DNA from: Limnothrix sp. FACHB-406
GTDB taxonomy: Bacteria > Cyanobacteriota > Cyanobacteriia > CACIAM-69d
DNA length: 64,000 bases
Direction: 5' to 3'
Assembly (NCBI RefSeq): GCF_014698235.1
Contig: NZ_JACJSP010000005.1
Span: forward strand, 62,001 to 126,000
Position numbers and translations under genes: made by a program. Numbering within the stretch: the first letter of the stretch is position 1; each line of letters starts with the position of its first letter. The notes beneath the pieces are model-generated. The model searched no databases, had not been told where the DNA came from, and saw only the letters and a program-made list of their open reading frames with translations. Below, piece after piece: positions 25,876-33,642 of this stretch.

Positions 25876-28800
25876 TCACTCCCCGCTGGGAGGGTGCTGC
25901 TCCAGGGCGAGCTTGAGATAGCGTCCCGTGTGGGAAACTGGATTCACGGCTACCTGTTCCGGCGTGCCAGTGGCGATGATTTGCCCACCCCGATCGCCCC
26001 CTTCGGGCCCCAGATCAATCACCCAATCGGCGCACCGGATAAAGTCCAAGTTGTGCTCGATCGCCAGCACCGTGTTGCCCTTATCCACCAGCCGTTGCAC
26101 CACGTCCAGCAGCTTATGCACGTCATAGAACGAAAGTCCCGTGGTCGGCTCGTCAATCAGATACAGGGTTTTGCCCGTGGCTCGGCGGGATAGTTCCGTG
26201 GCCAACTTCACCCGCTGGGCCTCACCACCGGAGAGGGTGGGGGCCGGTTGGCCGAGCTTGATGTAACCCAGACCCACATCGGAGAGGGTTTGCAGGCGAC
26301 TGACGGCTTTCGGCACATTTTGGAACACCTCCAGGGCCTCATCGATCGTCATTTCCAGCACGTCGGCGATCGAGTAGCCCTTGTATTTCACCTGGAGCGT
26401 TTCCCGGTTGTAGCGCTTGCCTTTGCAGACTTCGCACTGCACATAGACATCGGGCAAGAAATTCATTTCGATCGTGTTCACGCCCTGGCCGCCACAGGCC
26501 TCGCAGCGGCCGCCCTTGACGTTAAAGGAAAACTGACCGGCTTTGTAGCCCCGCGCTTTGGCCTCGATCGTCTGGGTGAACACGTCGCGGATGATGTCAA
26601 ACGCGCCCGTATAGGTGGCGGGGTTGGAGCGGGGCGTGCGCCCGATCGGGGATTGGTCGATCGCGATCGCCTTGTCGATATGTTGCAGGCCGCGAATATC
26701 GCCCAAATCCGCCGGAAACGGAATCTTGTGACCCAGGTGGTGATAGAGCGCAGGCAATAGCAGCTCATTCACCAAGGTGGACTTGCCGGAACCAGACACC
26801 CCCGTCACGCAAACAAATTTGCCCAAGGGCACTTCCACGCTCACGTGCTGCAAATTATTGCGGTAGGCATCCAAAATTTTCAGGCTCAGGCCATTGCCCG
26901 ATCGACGCTCGGCCGGGGTGCAAATTTGCCGCCGCCCGGACAGATAGGCCCCCGTTAAGGAGGTTTCCGCCTTCAGCAAATCCGCCAGGGAACCTTGGGC
27001 CACAATTTCGCCCCCATGGATGCCCGCGCCGGGGCCAATGTCCACCAAGTGATCCGCCGCCCGAATCGTGTCTTCATCGTGCTCCACCACAATCAGCGTG
27101 TTGCCCAAGTCCCGCAACCGGGTGAGGGTGGCCAACAGCCGATCGTTATCCCGCTGGTGCAGACCAATGCTCGGTTCATCCAACACATAGAGCACCCCCG
27201 TCAAGCCTGCACCGATTTGGGTGGCTAGGCGGATCCGCTGGGCCTCGCCGCCGGAAAGGGTCGCCGCCGATCGATCCAAGGTCAAATAATCCAACCCCAC
27301 ATCGATCAAAAACTTCAACCGCGATTCCACCTCCTTCAGCGCCAAGGCCCCGATCGCCTGTTGCCGTTCTGACAGGAGCGATCGGCCATCAACGCTGCCC
27401 GTGAGTTGTTGCACCCGCGCCAAGGCCTCTCGTACCGACACATTGGTTAAATCAATAATTCGGTAGGGGCCCAAACGCACGGCCAGCGCCTCCGGTTTCA
27501 ACCGTTGACCCTGGCAAACCTCGCAAGCTTGATCGACTAAATATTGCTCTAGCTTTTGTTTGTATTGATCAGAGGTGGATTCGCGATATTGTCGATCCAA
27601 AATCGGCAAAATCCCTTCATACTTTCGGTGATAGCCCTGGCGTTCTCGGAATCGGGAATCCGTTTCAATCCAAATTGGTTTATCCGTGCCGTACAACAAG
27701 ATCTGTTGCTGTTCTTCGCTGAGTTGGTTCCAAGGCGTTTGAATTTCAAACCCAAAGGCCTGCCCCACACTGTGCAGCAAGGATAGGTAATAGGTACTGT
27801 CCTTATCTGACCAAGGGGCTACCGCCGCATAGACCGGCAACTTGGGATCAGGAATCACCAATTCTGGGGAAAAGGTGCGTAAGAATCCCAATCCGTGGCA
27901 AGCGGGACAAGCCCCATAGGGTGAATTAAACGAAAAGAGTCGCGGCGATAATTCCTCCATCACCGCGCCATGTTCTGGGCAAGCAAAATTCTCAGAAAAA
28001 ACCAAAGATTGGGGCAATTCTGTTGCCGTTTCGGAATTAGCCGCCCCATTGGTCGAATCCGCAGCCGTTGTGCCATTGGCTCCGGAATCCGGTGCATGGG
28101 CAGCGGGCAAAATATCCACCACGGCCACCCCGCCCGCATGTTTGAGGCAAGTTTGCAAGGAGTCAACTAGGCGCTCTTGGATGCCTTCTTTTTTAATTAG
28201 GCGATCGACCACAATTTCAATGTCGTGAAATTTGTTTTTGTCCAGTTCGATCGCATCGCTCAGTTCGCGCACTTCCCCATCAATTCGCACCCGCGCAAAG
28301 CCTTCGGATACCAAACTCGATAGCAATTTTTTGTGGGTTCCTTTTTTGCCGCGCACCACCGGGGCCAAAATCTGAAACCGAGTCCGATCGGGCAGTTCCA
28401 TCACCCGATCGCACATTTGATCGATCGCTTGGGGCGCAATTCCCCGATCGCAAACGGGACAATGGGGTTCACCGGCCCGCCCATAGAGCAACCGCAAATA
28501 GTCATAGATTTCCGTCACCGTGCCCACGGTCGATCGGGGGTTGTGGCTGGTGGATTTTTGGTCGATCGAAATCGCTGGACTCAGCCCCTCGATCGCGTCC
28601 ACATCGGGCTTATCCACCTGCCCCAAAAACTGCCTTGCATAGGCGCTCAGGGACTCCACATAGCGCCGCTGACCCTCTGCAAAAATCGTGTCAAACGCCA
28701 ACGAAGATTTTCCCGATCCCGACACCCCCGTAAACACAATTAATTGGTTGCGGGGCAACTCCAAATCAAGATTTTTCAGGTTGTGTTGCCTTGCGCCGCG

Positions 28801-28878
28801 CACATGGATCCGCTCGCGGACTTCGGGAGACTGCGGCTGGCGATCGGGATGGGGACGGGAATTAGCAGAACTAGCCAT
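25876..28878 (-). CDS. uvrA: excinuclease ABC subunit A
   Basis: DNA damage-recognition ATPase of nucleotide excision repair, works as a dimer with UvrB. 1000 residues from ATG 28878; an in-frame ATG at 28962 would add 28 unusual residues. Seen: two ABC ATPase modules with Walker A GVSGSGKSS and GVSGSGKST, signatures TLSGGEAQRIRLATQIG and TLSGGEAQRVKLATELS, and zinc-finger cysteines CPVC, CPACHGLG and CEACGGQG...CEVCKGKRY. There is an Ala/Asn/Thr-rich insert around residues 270-310 (PDSGANGTTAADSTNGAAN) not typical of the family core. Monocistronic; the accessory island begins just beyond its 5' end. Confidence 0.98.
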   Translation of the reverse strand: MASSANSRPHPDRQPQSPEVRERIHVRGARQHNLKNLDLELPRNQLIVFTGVSGSGKSSLAFDTIFAEGQRRYVESLSAYARQFLGQVDKPDVDAIEGLSPAISIDQKSTSHNPRSTVGTVTEIYDYLRLLYGRAGEPHCPVCDRGIAPQAIDQMCDRVMELPDRTRFQILAPVVRGKKGTHKKLLSSLVSEGFARVRIDGEVRELSDAIELDKNKFHDIEIVVDRLIKKEGIQERLVDSLQTCLKHAGGVAVVDILPAAHAPDSGANGTTAADSTNGAANSETATELPQSLVFSENFACPEHGAVMEELSPRLFSFNSPYGACPACHGLGFLRTFSPELVIPDPKLPVYAAVAPWSDKDSTYYLSLLHSVGQAFGFEIQTPWNQLSEEQQQILLYGTDKPIWIETDSRFRERQGYHRKYEGILPILDRQYRESTSDQYKQKLEQYLVDQACEVCQGQRLKPEALAVRLGPYRIIDLTNVSVREALARVQQLTGSVDGRSLLSERQQAIGALALKEVESRLKFLIDVGLDYLTLDRSAATLSGGEAQRIRLATQIGAGLTGVLYVLDEPSIGLHQRDNDRLLATLTRLRDLGNTLIVVEHDEDTIRAADHLVDIGPGAGIHGGEIVAQGSLADLLKAETSLTGAYLSGRRQICTPAERRSGNGLSLKILDAYRNNLQHVSVEVPLGKFVCVTGVSGSGKSTLVNELLLPALYHHLGHKIPFPADLGDIRGLQHIDKAIAIDQSPIGRTPRSNPATYTGAFDIIRDVFTQTIEAKARGYKAGQFSFNVKGGRCEACGGQGVNTIEMNFLPDVYVQCEVCKGKRYNRETLQVKYKGYSIADVLEMTIDEALEVFQNVPKAVSRLQTLSDVGLGYIKLGQPAPTLSGGEAQRVKLATELSRRATGKTLYLIDEPTTGLSFYDVHKLLDVVQRLVDKGNTVLAIEHNLDFIRCADWVIDLGPEGGDRGGQIIATGTPEQVAVNPVSHTGRYLKLALEQHPPSGE

Positions 28879-29034
28879 GGGGGCAACCACCGCAACAAAC
28901 GCCAGCAAATCGAAAATAGCGCTCTTTATCCTAGCGTTCGATCGGGGTGGGCGGCGGCGCAACGGTCAAGGGGCGCGTGCAAAATTGAACGATGGGAAGC
29001 GGGGTTCGTTGGCGCTGTCGCCGAAGCAGCTCAA

Positions 29035-29349
29035 GATTTTGGCTATTTTCCGAGCGATCGCCCTAGGGTGGGGGTGGAGTGTGAGCCGGACGGTCAGTTA
29101 CGGGATCCGGAATCAATCCCGTTGGCAGATCCAATGCGCGGCTATGTTTTGCGGGAGGTGAAACCGCATGTGGAGGATACGTCGATCAATTTGAGCAAGA
29201 CTACAATTGGCTATGAGATTAGCTTTAACAAGTATTTTTACAAGCGCCAGCCGTTGCGATCGTCGGCGGAGGCAATGGCGGAGATTCTCCAACTTGAGGC
29301 AGAAACGGAGGGCTTACTCAAAAATCTGGTGAATTTTGCGGGGTTATGA
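29035..29349 (+). pseudogene. C-terminal remnant of a type I restriction-modification methylase (HsdM)
   Basis: An open frame from the uvrA 5' side ends with ~100 residues that match the very C-terminus of HsdM: LRDPESIPLADP, then REVKPHVEDTSINLSKTTIGYEI, FNKYFYKRQPLRS and LQLEAETEGLLKNL (compare the family's RDxENVPL...REVLPHVPDAWID...KIGYEI...HFYxxxPPR). The N-terminal helical domain and the SAM-binding NPPY methylase core are missing, and the frame upstream runs antisense into uvrA. No hsdS or hsdR is found in the window. I read this as the stump of a deleted type I system. It is directly followed by xisH. Confidence 0.8.
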
Positions 29350-29352
29350 GGA

Positions 29353-29766
29353 ATGGCTAGAGATATGTTTCATGATCTGGTCAAGGCTGGATTGGAGGCA
29401 GAGGGATGGGTGATTACGGCCGATCCGTTATATCTATCGTTTGGTCGCGTTAATTTTGAGGTGGATTTAGCGGCGGAGCGGGTTATCGCAGCGGAACGGG
29501 AAAATCGGAAAATCGCAGTCGAGATCAAAAGCTTTTTAAAGTCATCATTCGTAACCGATTTTTATGGTGCATTGGGTCAATTTCTAAGTTATCGCTTGGC
29601 ACTTCAAAGAGTTCAGCCAGATCGAGAGTTATTCTTGGCAGTGCCGCTGGAAACTTACGAACGCTTTTTTTCATTGGAATTTACGCAATCAGCAATCCAA
29701 GAATATTCACTGCGGCTAATTATTTATGATTCTGAGCAGGGAGGTTTAGTGCGATGGATCGATTAA
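29353..29766 (+). CDS. xisH: XisH-family protein
   Basis: A 137-residue protein of the XisH family, first described as a factor controlling excision of the fdxN element in Anabaena and now known from many cyanobacterial loci with no such element. Seen: ARDMFHDLVKAGLEAEGW start, FEVDLAAERVIAAERENRKIAVEIKSF (a PD-(D/E)xK-like D...E-x-K core), DFYGALGQFLSYRLAL. The nuclease-like core suggests a DNase, though activity has not been shown from sequence. ATG 29353 matches the family's usual start; GAGGA abuts it. Overlaps xisI by 13 bases, so the pair is translationally coupled. Confidence 0.93.
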   Translation: MARDMFHDLVKAGLEAEGWVITADPLYLSFGRVNFEVDLAAERVIAAERENRKIAVEIKSFLKSSFVTDFYGALGQFLSYRLALQRVQPDRELFLAVPLETYERFFSLEFTQSAIQEYSLRLIIYDSEQGGLVRWID

Positions 29767-30089
29767 TCATGTATCGCAATGCAATTAAACAATTATTGTC
29801 TGAGTACCACTCTGGGGAGCGTGTGGGAAATGCATACGAGTCTCAGTTGATTTTGGATGAGGTTCGCGATCACTATCTTTGGTTAGATTTAGGTTGGGAG
29901 GGGTCGAAGCGTATTTACCATCCGATTATGCATTTCGATATCAAGGATGGGCGAGTCTGGATTCAGGAAAATATGACGGATCAAGATCCGGCGGAAGATT
30001 TGATCGAGTTGGGGGTTGAGCGATCGGATATTGTCCTGGGGCTACAGCCACCGTTCAAGCGTCCATTTACTAATTATGGAGTGGCATAG
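29754..30089 (+). CDS. xisI: XisI-family protein
   Basis: A 111-residue protein, the usual partner of XisH. Seen: MDRLIMYRNAIKQLLSEY, LILDEVRDHYLWLDLGWEG, YHPIMHFDIKDGRVWIQENMTD, AEDLIELGVERSDIVLGLQPP, which covers the family end to end. Overlaps xisH by 13 bases. Function unresolved; the tight two-gene organisation, small size and mobility resemble toxin-antitoxin or anti-nuclease pairs (inference). Confidence 0.93.
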   Translation: MDRLIMYRNAIKQLLSEYHSGERVGNAYESQLILDEVRDHYLWLDLGWEGSKRIYHPIMHFDIKDGRVWIQENMTDQDPAEDLIELGVERSDIVLGLQPPFKRPFTNYGVA

Positions 30090-30188
30090 TGATGAATTTT
30101 CTGAAACATAAGCGATCAGAAGAGCTGAATGAACTAAATTAAATTCTGATTGTTGAAGCTGTAACCGGAAAAACCAAGGTCTAAAACC

Positions 30189-30635
30189 ATGCCAAAATCA
30201 AGCAAATACCAATGGGTTTATTCTCCCTCGAAGCAAAACAAACCCAAAGTCCCCGAAGCCGAAAAACAAGCCATTACCCAACAGGTGCAAACCCTGATCG
30301 ACACTGACCTAGCCCCACGCTATCTCCACCAAGACCAACACGCCTACTTCCAAATTGAAAGCCTATTCACGAAATGGCATCGCAGCTTTATTTATCTCTG
30401 CTACACCTGCCGCCTCAAGAACTCGGAAGCCGTTGAAGCTGTGATCGCAGAATTCAAAGACAGCGTGATTAGAGAGGCGATCGAAGAGCGATTCACCCGC
30501 CTCGAATACGTCGCCCCCGATCAATTTAATCTCGCCTACTTCCGCCACACTGGTAAATGGTGGACAACCCACGAAAACATCACCCTTGATGCTGCCCTCA
30601 CCACCATTCGCGAATACGAAATCTATCACCCCTAA
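30189..30635 (+). CDS. conserved-looking protein of unknown function
   Basis: A 148-residue soluble protein that I do not recognise. Features: basic N-terminus (MPKSSKYQWVYSPSKQNKPKVP), a helical middle (EKQAITQQVQTLIDTDL), and an aromatic-rich second half (YFQIESLFTKWHRSFIYLCYTC, FNLAYFRHTGKWWTTHENITL). The codon use and HIP1 word (GCGATCG at 30478) are native-looking. It lies 99 bases after xisI and 26 bases before mntA, inside the accessory island; it could belong to either neighbouring module. No signal peptide. Confidence 0.6.
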   Translation: MPKSSKYQWVYSPSKQNKPKVPEAEKQAITQQVQTLIDTDLAPRYLHQDQHAYFQIESLFTKWHRSFIYLCYTCRLKNSEAVEAVIAEFKDSVIREAIEERFTRLEYVAPDQFNLAYFRHTGKWWTTHENITLDAALTTIREYEIYHP

Positions 30636-30661
30636 TCCACGCCACCCAGAGCGATCGGCCC

Positions 30662-30985
30662 ATGACCCCAGACACCCAAGCCCAACCCCTCACCGCCAAA
30701 ACCGTCCTTGCAACCCTGCGCCAACTTTTCCCAACGCTTCAACAACAATACAACATCAAAAAACTCGGACTCTTTGGTTCCTACAGCCGCAACCAAGCCA
30801 CCGCAGAAAGCGACATTGATCTACTTATCGAACTTGATTCCGACATCACCTTCGGTCTCATCACCTTTTGCCACATCGAAAATACCCTAAGCGAAAAACT
30901 CGGCAAAAAAGTTGATCTCGTGATTTCTGAAAACCTCAAACCCAGCCTGAAGCAAAATATCTTAGACGACGTGATTTATCTATGA
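30662..30985 (+). CDS. mntA: MntA-type minimal nucleotidyltransferase (antitoxin), pair 1
   Basis: A 107-residue nucleotidyltransferase of the DNA polymerase-beta fold. Seen: the signature G-S-x10-D-x-D in LFGSYSRNQATAESDIDLL, followed by IELDSDITFGLI and the C-terminal KVDLVISENLKPSLKQNI. Proteins of this class neutralise the HepT toxin by AMPylating a tyrosine. Its stop overlaps the hepT start as ATGA (30982-30985), the standard arrangement of the pair. A near copy of this gene lies 350 bases downstream. Confidence 0.92.
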   Translation: MTPDTQAQPLTAKTVLATLRQLFPTLQQQYNIKKLGLFGSYSRNQATAESDIDLLIELDSDITFGLITFCHIENTLSEKLGKKVDLVISENLKPSLKQNILDDVIYL

Positions 30986-31329
30986 CTCCCAGAAAAATTA
31001 GAGACTTTCTCAACGATATGATTTCCTCGATCGACCTTACTCAGGAATTTATAGCCGGTCTAACCTTTAAAACATTTGAGGATGATCAGAAGACCATTTT
31101 TGCCGTAAGTCGAGCCATTGAAATCATTGGTGAAGCCTCCAAACAGATTCCAAAAGAGATTTGCGAACAATATCCAGCGATTCCATGGAAAGCGATCGCA
31201 GGCATGAGAGACAAAATGATTCATCACTACTTTGGTGTGAACTTAAAAATACTCTGGAATACTGTTAATAATGATCTACCAGTCCTCAAACCAGAATTAC
31301 TCAAAATCCTCAACAACCTAAAAGACTAG
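30982..31329 (+). CDS. hepT: HepT-family toxin (DUF86, HEPN), pair 1
   Basis: A 115-residue all-helical HEPN-fold protein. Seen: start MTPRKIRDFLNDMISSIDL, helix AVSRAIEIIGEASKQIPKEI, and the catalytic/AMPylated motif R-x4-H-x-Y in MRDKMIHHYFG. The family cleaves RNA unless modified by MntA. Starts on the ATGA overlap with mntA, so expression is coupled with the antitoxin. Confidence 0.92.
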   Translation: MTPRKIRDFLNDMISSIDLTQEFIAGLTFKTFEDDQKTIFAVSRAIEIIGEASKQIPKEICEQYPAIPWKAIAGMRDKMIHHYFGVNLKILWNTVNNDLPVLKPELLKILNNLKD

Positions 31330-31335
31330 AAAATT

Positions 31336-31686
31336 ATGCTCAATGAACCAAAGCCAACAACCCTCACCGCTGAAACCGTCCTTGCAACCCTGCGCCAACA
31401 ACCGAATCTCTTTGAGCAATACAACATCAAAACCTTGGCCCTCTTTGGTTCCACCGCCCGCAACCAAGCCACCGAGCACAGCGACCTCGATTTCTTGGTT
31501 GAATTTGCTGGCGATCCAACCTTGAATTTGTATATGAGTCTGAAATTTTTTCTCGAGGACTTATTTCAGAAAAAAATAGACTTAGTAATCCAAGAAGATA
31601 TTAAACCCCAGATCAAAGAAAGCATTATCCAAAAGGCGATCTATGTCACGCAACCTCAAACTGTATCTAGTGGATATTCTCAATAG
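31336..31686 (+). CDS. mntA: MntA-type nucleotidyltransferase, pair 2, with read-through tail
   Basis: A 116-residue paralogue of the first mntA: the N-terminus LTAETVLATLRQ is nearly the same, and the G-S-x10-D-x-D motif LFGSTARNQATEHSDLDFL is intact. The first copy ends at ...VIYL; this one continues beyond ...AIYV for 12 extra residues (TQPQTVSSGYSQ) and overlaps hepT2 by 44 bases, so its natural stop near 31650 seems lost. Only 6 bases separate it from hepT1. Codon use in the first half (CCTTGCAACCCTGCGCCAAC) matches copy 1 at DNA level, showing a recent local duplication of that part. Confidence 0.9.
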   Translation: MLNEPKPTTLTAETVLATLRQQPNLFEQYNIKTLALFGSTARNQATEHSDLDFLVEFAGDPTLNLYMSLKFFLEDLFQKKIDLVIQEDIKPQIKESIIQKAIYVTQPQTVSSGYSQ

Positions 31687-31990
31687 CATTGACAACATTC
31701 AAAGCGATACTACAAACATAAGCTATGAGGAATTTGTACAAGATCGACGGACAAAAGATGCAGTGATTCTCAACCTGCTCATTATCGGAGAAGCAACAAA
31801 ACAAATTCCGCAAGACATTCGTGATCAACATCCAGAAATTCAATGGAAACAAATTGCAGGCATGAGAGATATGATCGCCCACGCCTATTTCAGTATCAAC
31901 AATAAAATTGTCTGGAATATTATCGAAAATGATCTAGATTTTCTAAAAACCTGTATCAAAAATATTCAAAGTAATGAAGAAGACCGTTGA
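31643..31990 (+). CDS. hepT: HepT-family toxin, pair 2
   Basis: A 115-residue HEPN/DUF86 protein: MSRNLKLYLVDILNSIDNI start, LNLLIIGEATKQIPQDIRDQHP, and R-x4-H-x-Y in MRDMIAHAYFS, followed by KIVWNIIENDLDFLK. It differs clearly from HepT1 in sequence, so the two pairs are not a simple recent duplication as whole units; cross-neutralisation is uncertain. The ATG at 31643 fits the family start despite the 44-base overlap with mntA2. Confidence 0.92.
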   Translation: MSRNLKLYLVDILNSIDNIQSDTTNISYEEFVQDRRTKDAVILNLLIIGEATKQIPQDIRDQHPEIQWKQIAGMRDMIAHAYFSINNKIVWNIIENDLDFLKTCIKNIQSNEEDR

Positions 31991-32015
31991 AATGTTAGAA
32001 ATAAGGATACTTAGC

Positions 32016-32093
32016 ATGGTCAGCCAAGCGAACACACATATTCTAACCGCCGAAATCGTCCTCGAAACCCTACGCCAACAATTAGTGGATTAG
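32016..32093 (+). pseudogene. truncated third mntA (N-terminal 25 codons)
   Basis: ATG at 32016 opens MVSQANTHILTAEIVLETLRQ..., which lines up with LTAKTVLATLRQ and LTAETVLATLRQ of the two complete mntA genes, then ends in LVD-stop before the catalytic motif. It directly follows hepT2, at the place where a third pair would begin, so a third mntA-hepT unit has been cut away or never completed. Sequence past 32093 no longer resembles mntA. Confidence 0.75.
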
Positions 32094-32257
32094 TCGATCG
32101 CAACTACCACCAAAGTGGTAACCCCAGTGACCATGATTCCAACCTCGCGATCGGGGCAGGCGGCAGCGCGGCCGAGACCGAAACGGTAGGATGGGAAGTG
32201 ACGGGGCGATCGACTCAAGCCAATTTGCCCCAGTTCCCCGGCCAGGAGATTTTGCCC

Positions 32258-32908
32258 ATGATCGCCCAACTGGACAAGCACCCCCAAAGCCTCGTTGTCT
32301 ACAGCCCGGAAGCGTATCTTGATCGGGAAGTCAACAGCGATCAGCGTCACGAATACCGAGATGGAGTCATCATCCCCATGACTGGCGGAACCCCCAATCA
32401 CAACGACATTACAGGAAATCTCTATATTGTCCTCAAGCTGGCACTCCGACATCGGAACTATCGTGTTTTCCAGGCTGATCAGCGGCTGTGGATTCCTGAG
32501 CGGCGGATGTATACCTATCCCGATGTGATGGTGTTGCCCAAGCCGATCGAACTGCAAGCGGGTCGCAAAGATACGGTAACGAATCCCTTGCTGATTGCAG
32601 AAGTGTTGTCCAGATCTACTCGCAACTATGATGGGGGCGAAAAATTTGCCGCCTATCGCACCATTCCCAGCTTTCAGGAATATCTCCTAATTGACCAATA
32701 CGAAATGCGCGTTGAGCAATTCATCAAATTAGAAGATTGTGAGTGGCGATTTTTGGAATATCGCAAGCCTGAATCTACCCTTCAGCTCAAAACTGTTGAA
32801 TTAACTTTGCAATTAACTGATCTTTATAGCAATATTGATTTTTCGGAAATGGATTTATCGACTGATGAGCTGGCGATGGATCAGCCGGAAGATCAACAGA
32901 ATATTTGA
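32258..32908 (+). CDS. Uma2/DUF820-family PD-(D/E)xK nuclease-like protein
   Basis: A 216-residue member of the Uma2 family, abundant in cyanobacterial accessory DNA. Seen: YLDREVNSDQRHEYRDGVIIPM (family start), NHNDITGNLYIVLKLALRHR, the nuclease-fold core YPDVMVLP and LLIAEVLSRSTRNYD, then KFAAYRTIPSFQEYLLIDQ. ATG 32258 has AGGAG 9 bases upstream, which is better than earlier in-frame starts. Cellular role unknown; last gene of the accessory island. Confidence 0.88.
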   Translation: MIAQLDKHPQSLVVYSPEAYLDREVNSDQRHEYRDGVIIPMTGGTPNHNDITGNLYIVLKLALRHRNYRVFQADQRLWIPERRMYTYPDVMVLPKPIELQAGRKDTVTNPLLIAEVLSRSTRNYDGGEKFAAYRTIPSFQEYLLIDQYEMRVEQFIKLEDCEWRFLEYRKPESTLQLKTVELTLQLTDLYSNIDFSEMDLSTDELAMDQPEDQQNI

Positions 32909-33065
32909 AACGTCAAAACTGAGAGGCTGCGGATCTTAACAATTGATGCGGACAAAATGCTTAAGCAGCTTGCGCCGCAATCGTCTTTATTCTGTTAGTC
33001 CCCAAAGATCCTTTTTCGATACCCTCGTAAGCACTGAGATTCAATTGAAAGCCAAATTAACAGGC

Positions 33066-33587
33066 ATGATTCAAAAATTCCAGAAAAACACTGCTCAAAA
33101 GCCAAGCGAGCAGTCCCAAATTCAGCCCAAAATCTTGAAGAATAGGCTCATCAATCGTGGAGCTTGGCTCGGCTCTGGGGCGATCGCGATCGGGCTAATT
33201 CTGATAGCTAATCCTTTGCGGGCCCAACTCCCCAGCAACAGCGATGATCCAAATAATACGCCCGATCGACAGCCAACTATGGCCCTGATTTTGGAAAACC
33301 GCACCAAAGATGCTTTTATTCGGCGGTTTGTGATCCGAGAACGGCGCAATCGCCCTGGAACCGATTTATTAGCAGATTCCATTGGCATTTATCCCAACGA
33401 AGCTCGCCTCATGACCGGTAATTATCCGCGTCGGCTTTTGAGTTGTGTGGAAGTGGTTCCCGTCGGAGGGGGCGAGCCAGTTCGCCACATTGATATGGGA
33501 CGGGTGCAAGTTGTAGGCAATCGAATTCGATTCAGCATTGAAGGAAATTGGAAAGAACCACCCTTTGTACCGGGCCCTTGCCCCTAG
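33066..33587 (+). CDS. small exported or membrane-anchored protein, unknown
   Basis: A 173-residue protein with a basic N-terminus, one hydrophobic stretch (WLGSGAIAIGLILIANPLRA, about residues 35-54) that looks like a signal peptide with A-x-A-like cleavage, and a beta-rich remainder (TMALILENRTKDAFIRRFVIRER, YPRRLLSCVEVVPVGGGEPV, VQVVGNRIRFSIEGNW). I do not recognise the family. The ATG at 33066 is chosen because the upstream in-frame ATG (32943) adds 41 residues without conserved character. Confidence 0.6.
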   Translation: MIQKFQKNTAQKPSEQSQIQPKILKNRLINRGAWLGSGAIAIGLILIANPLRAQLPSNSDDPNNTPDRQPTMALILENRTKDAFIRRFVIRERRNRPGTDLLADSIGIYPNEARLMTGNYPRRLLSCVEVVPVGGGEPVRHIDMGRVQVVGNRIRFSIEGNWKEPPFVPGPCP

Positions 33588-33642
33588 ACAATGTCCGCAA
33601 AATTCTAGCCTTGCCAATAGTCTTGGAAAGATCTTGAATGCC

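Noticed and set aside
28744-29034. 5' half of a 201-codon plus-strand frame that ends in the HsdM-like stump
   Set aside because: This part runs antisense through the conserved 5' end of uvrA and shows no HsdM resemblance; only 29035-29349 was kept as a remnant.
29353-30089. An fdxN-type excision element
   Set aside because: xisH and xisI are present, but there is no recombinase gene, no nif/fdx genes and no flanking direct repeats suited to excision.
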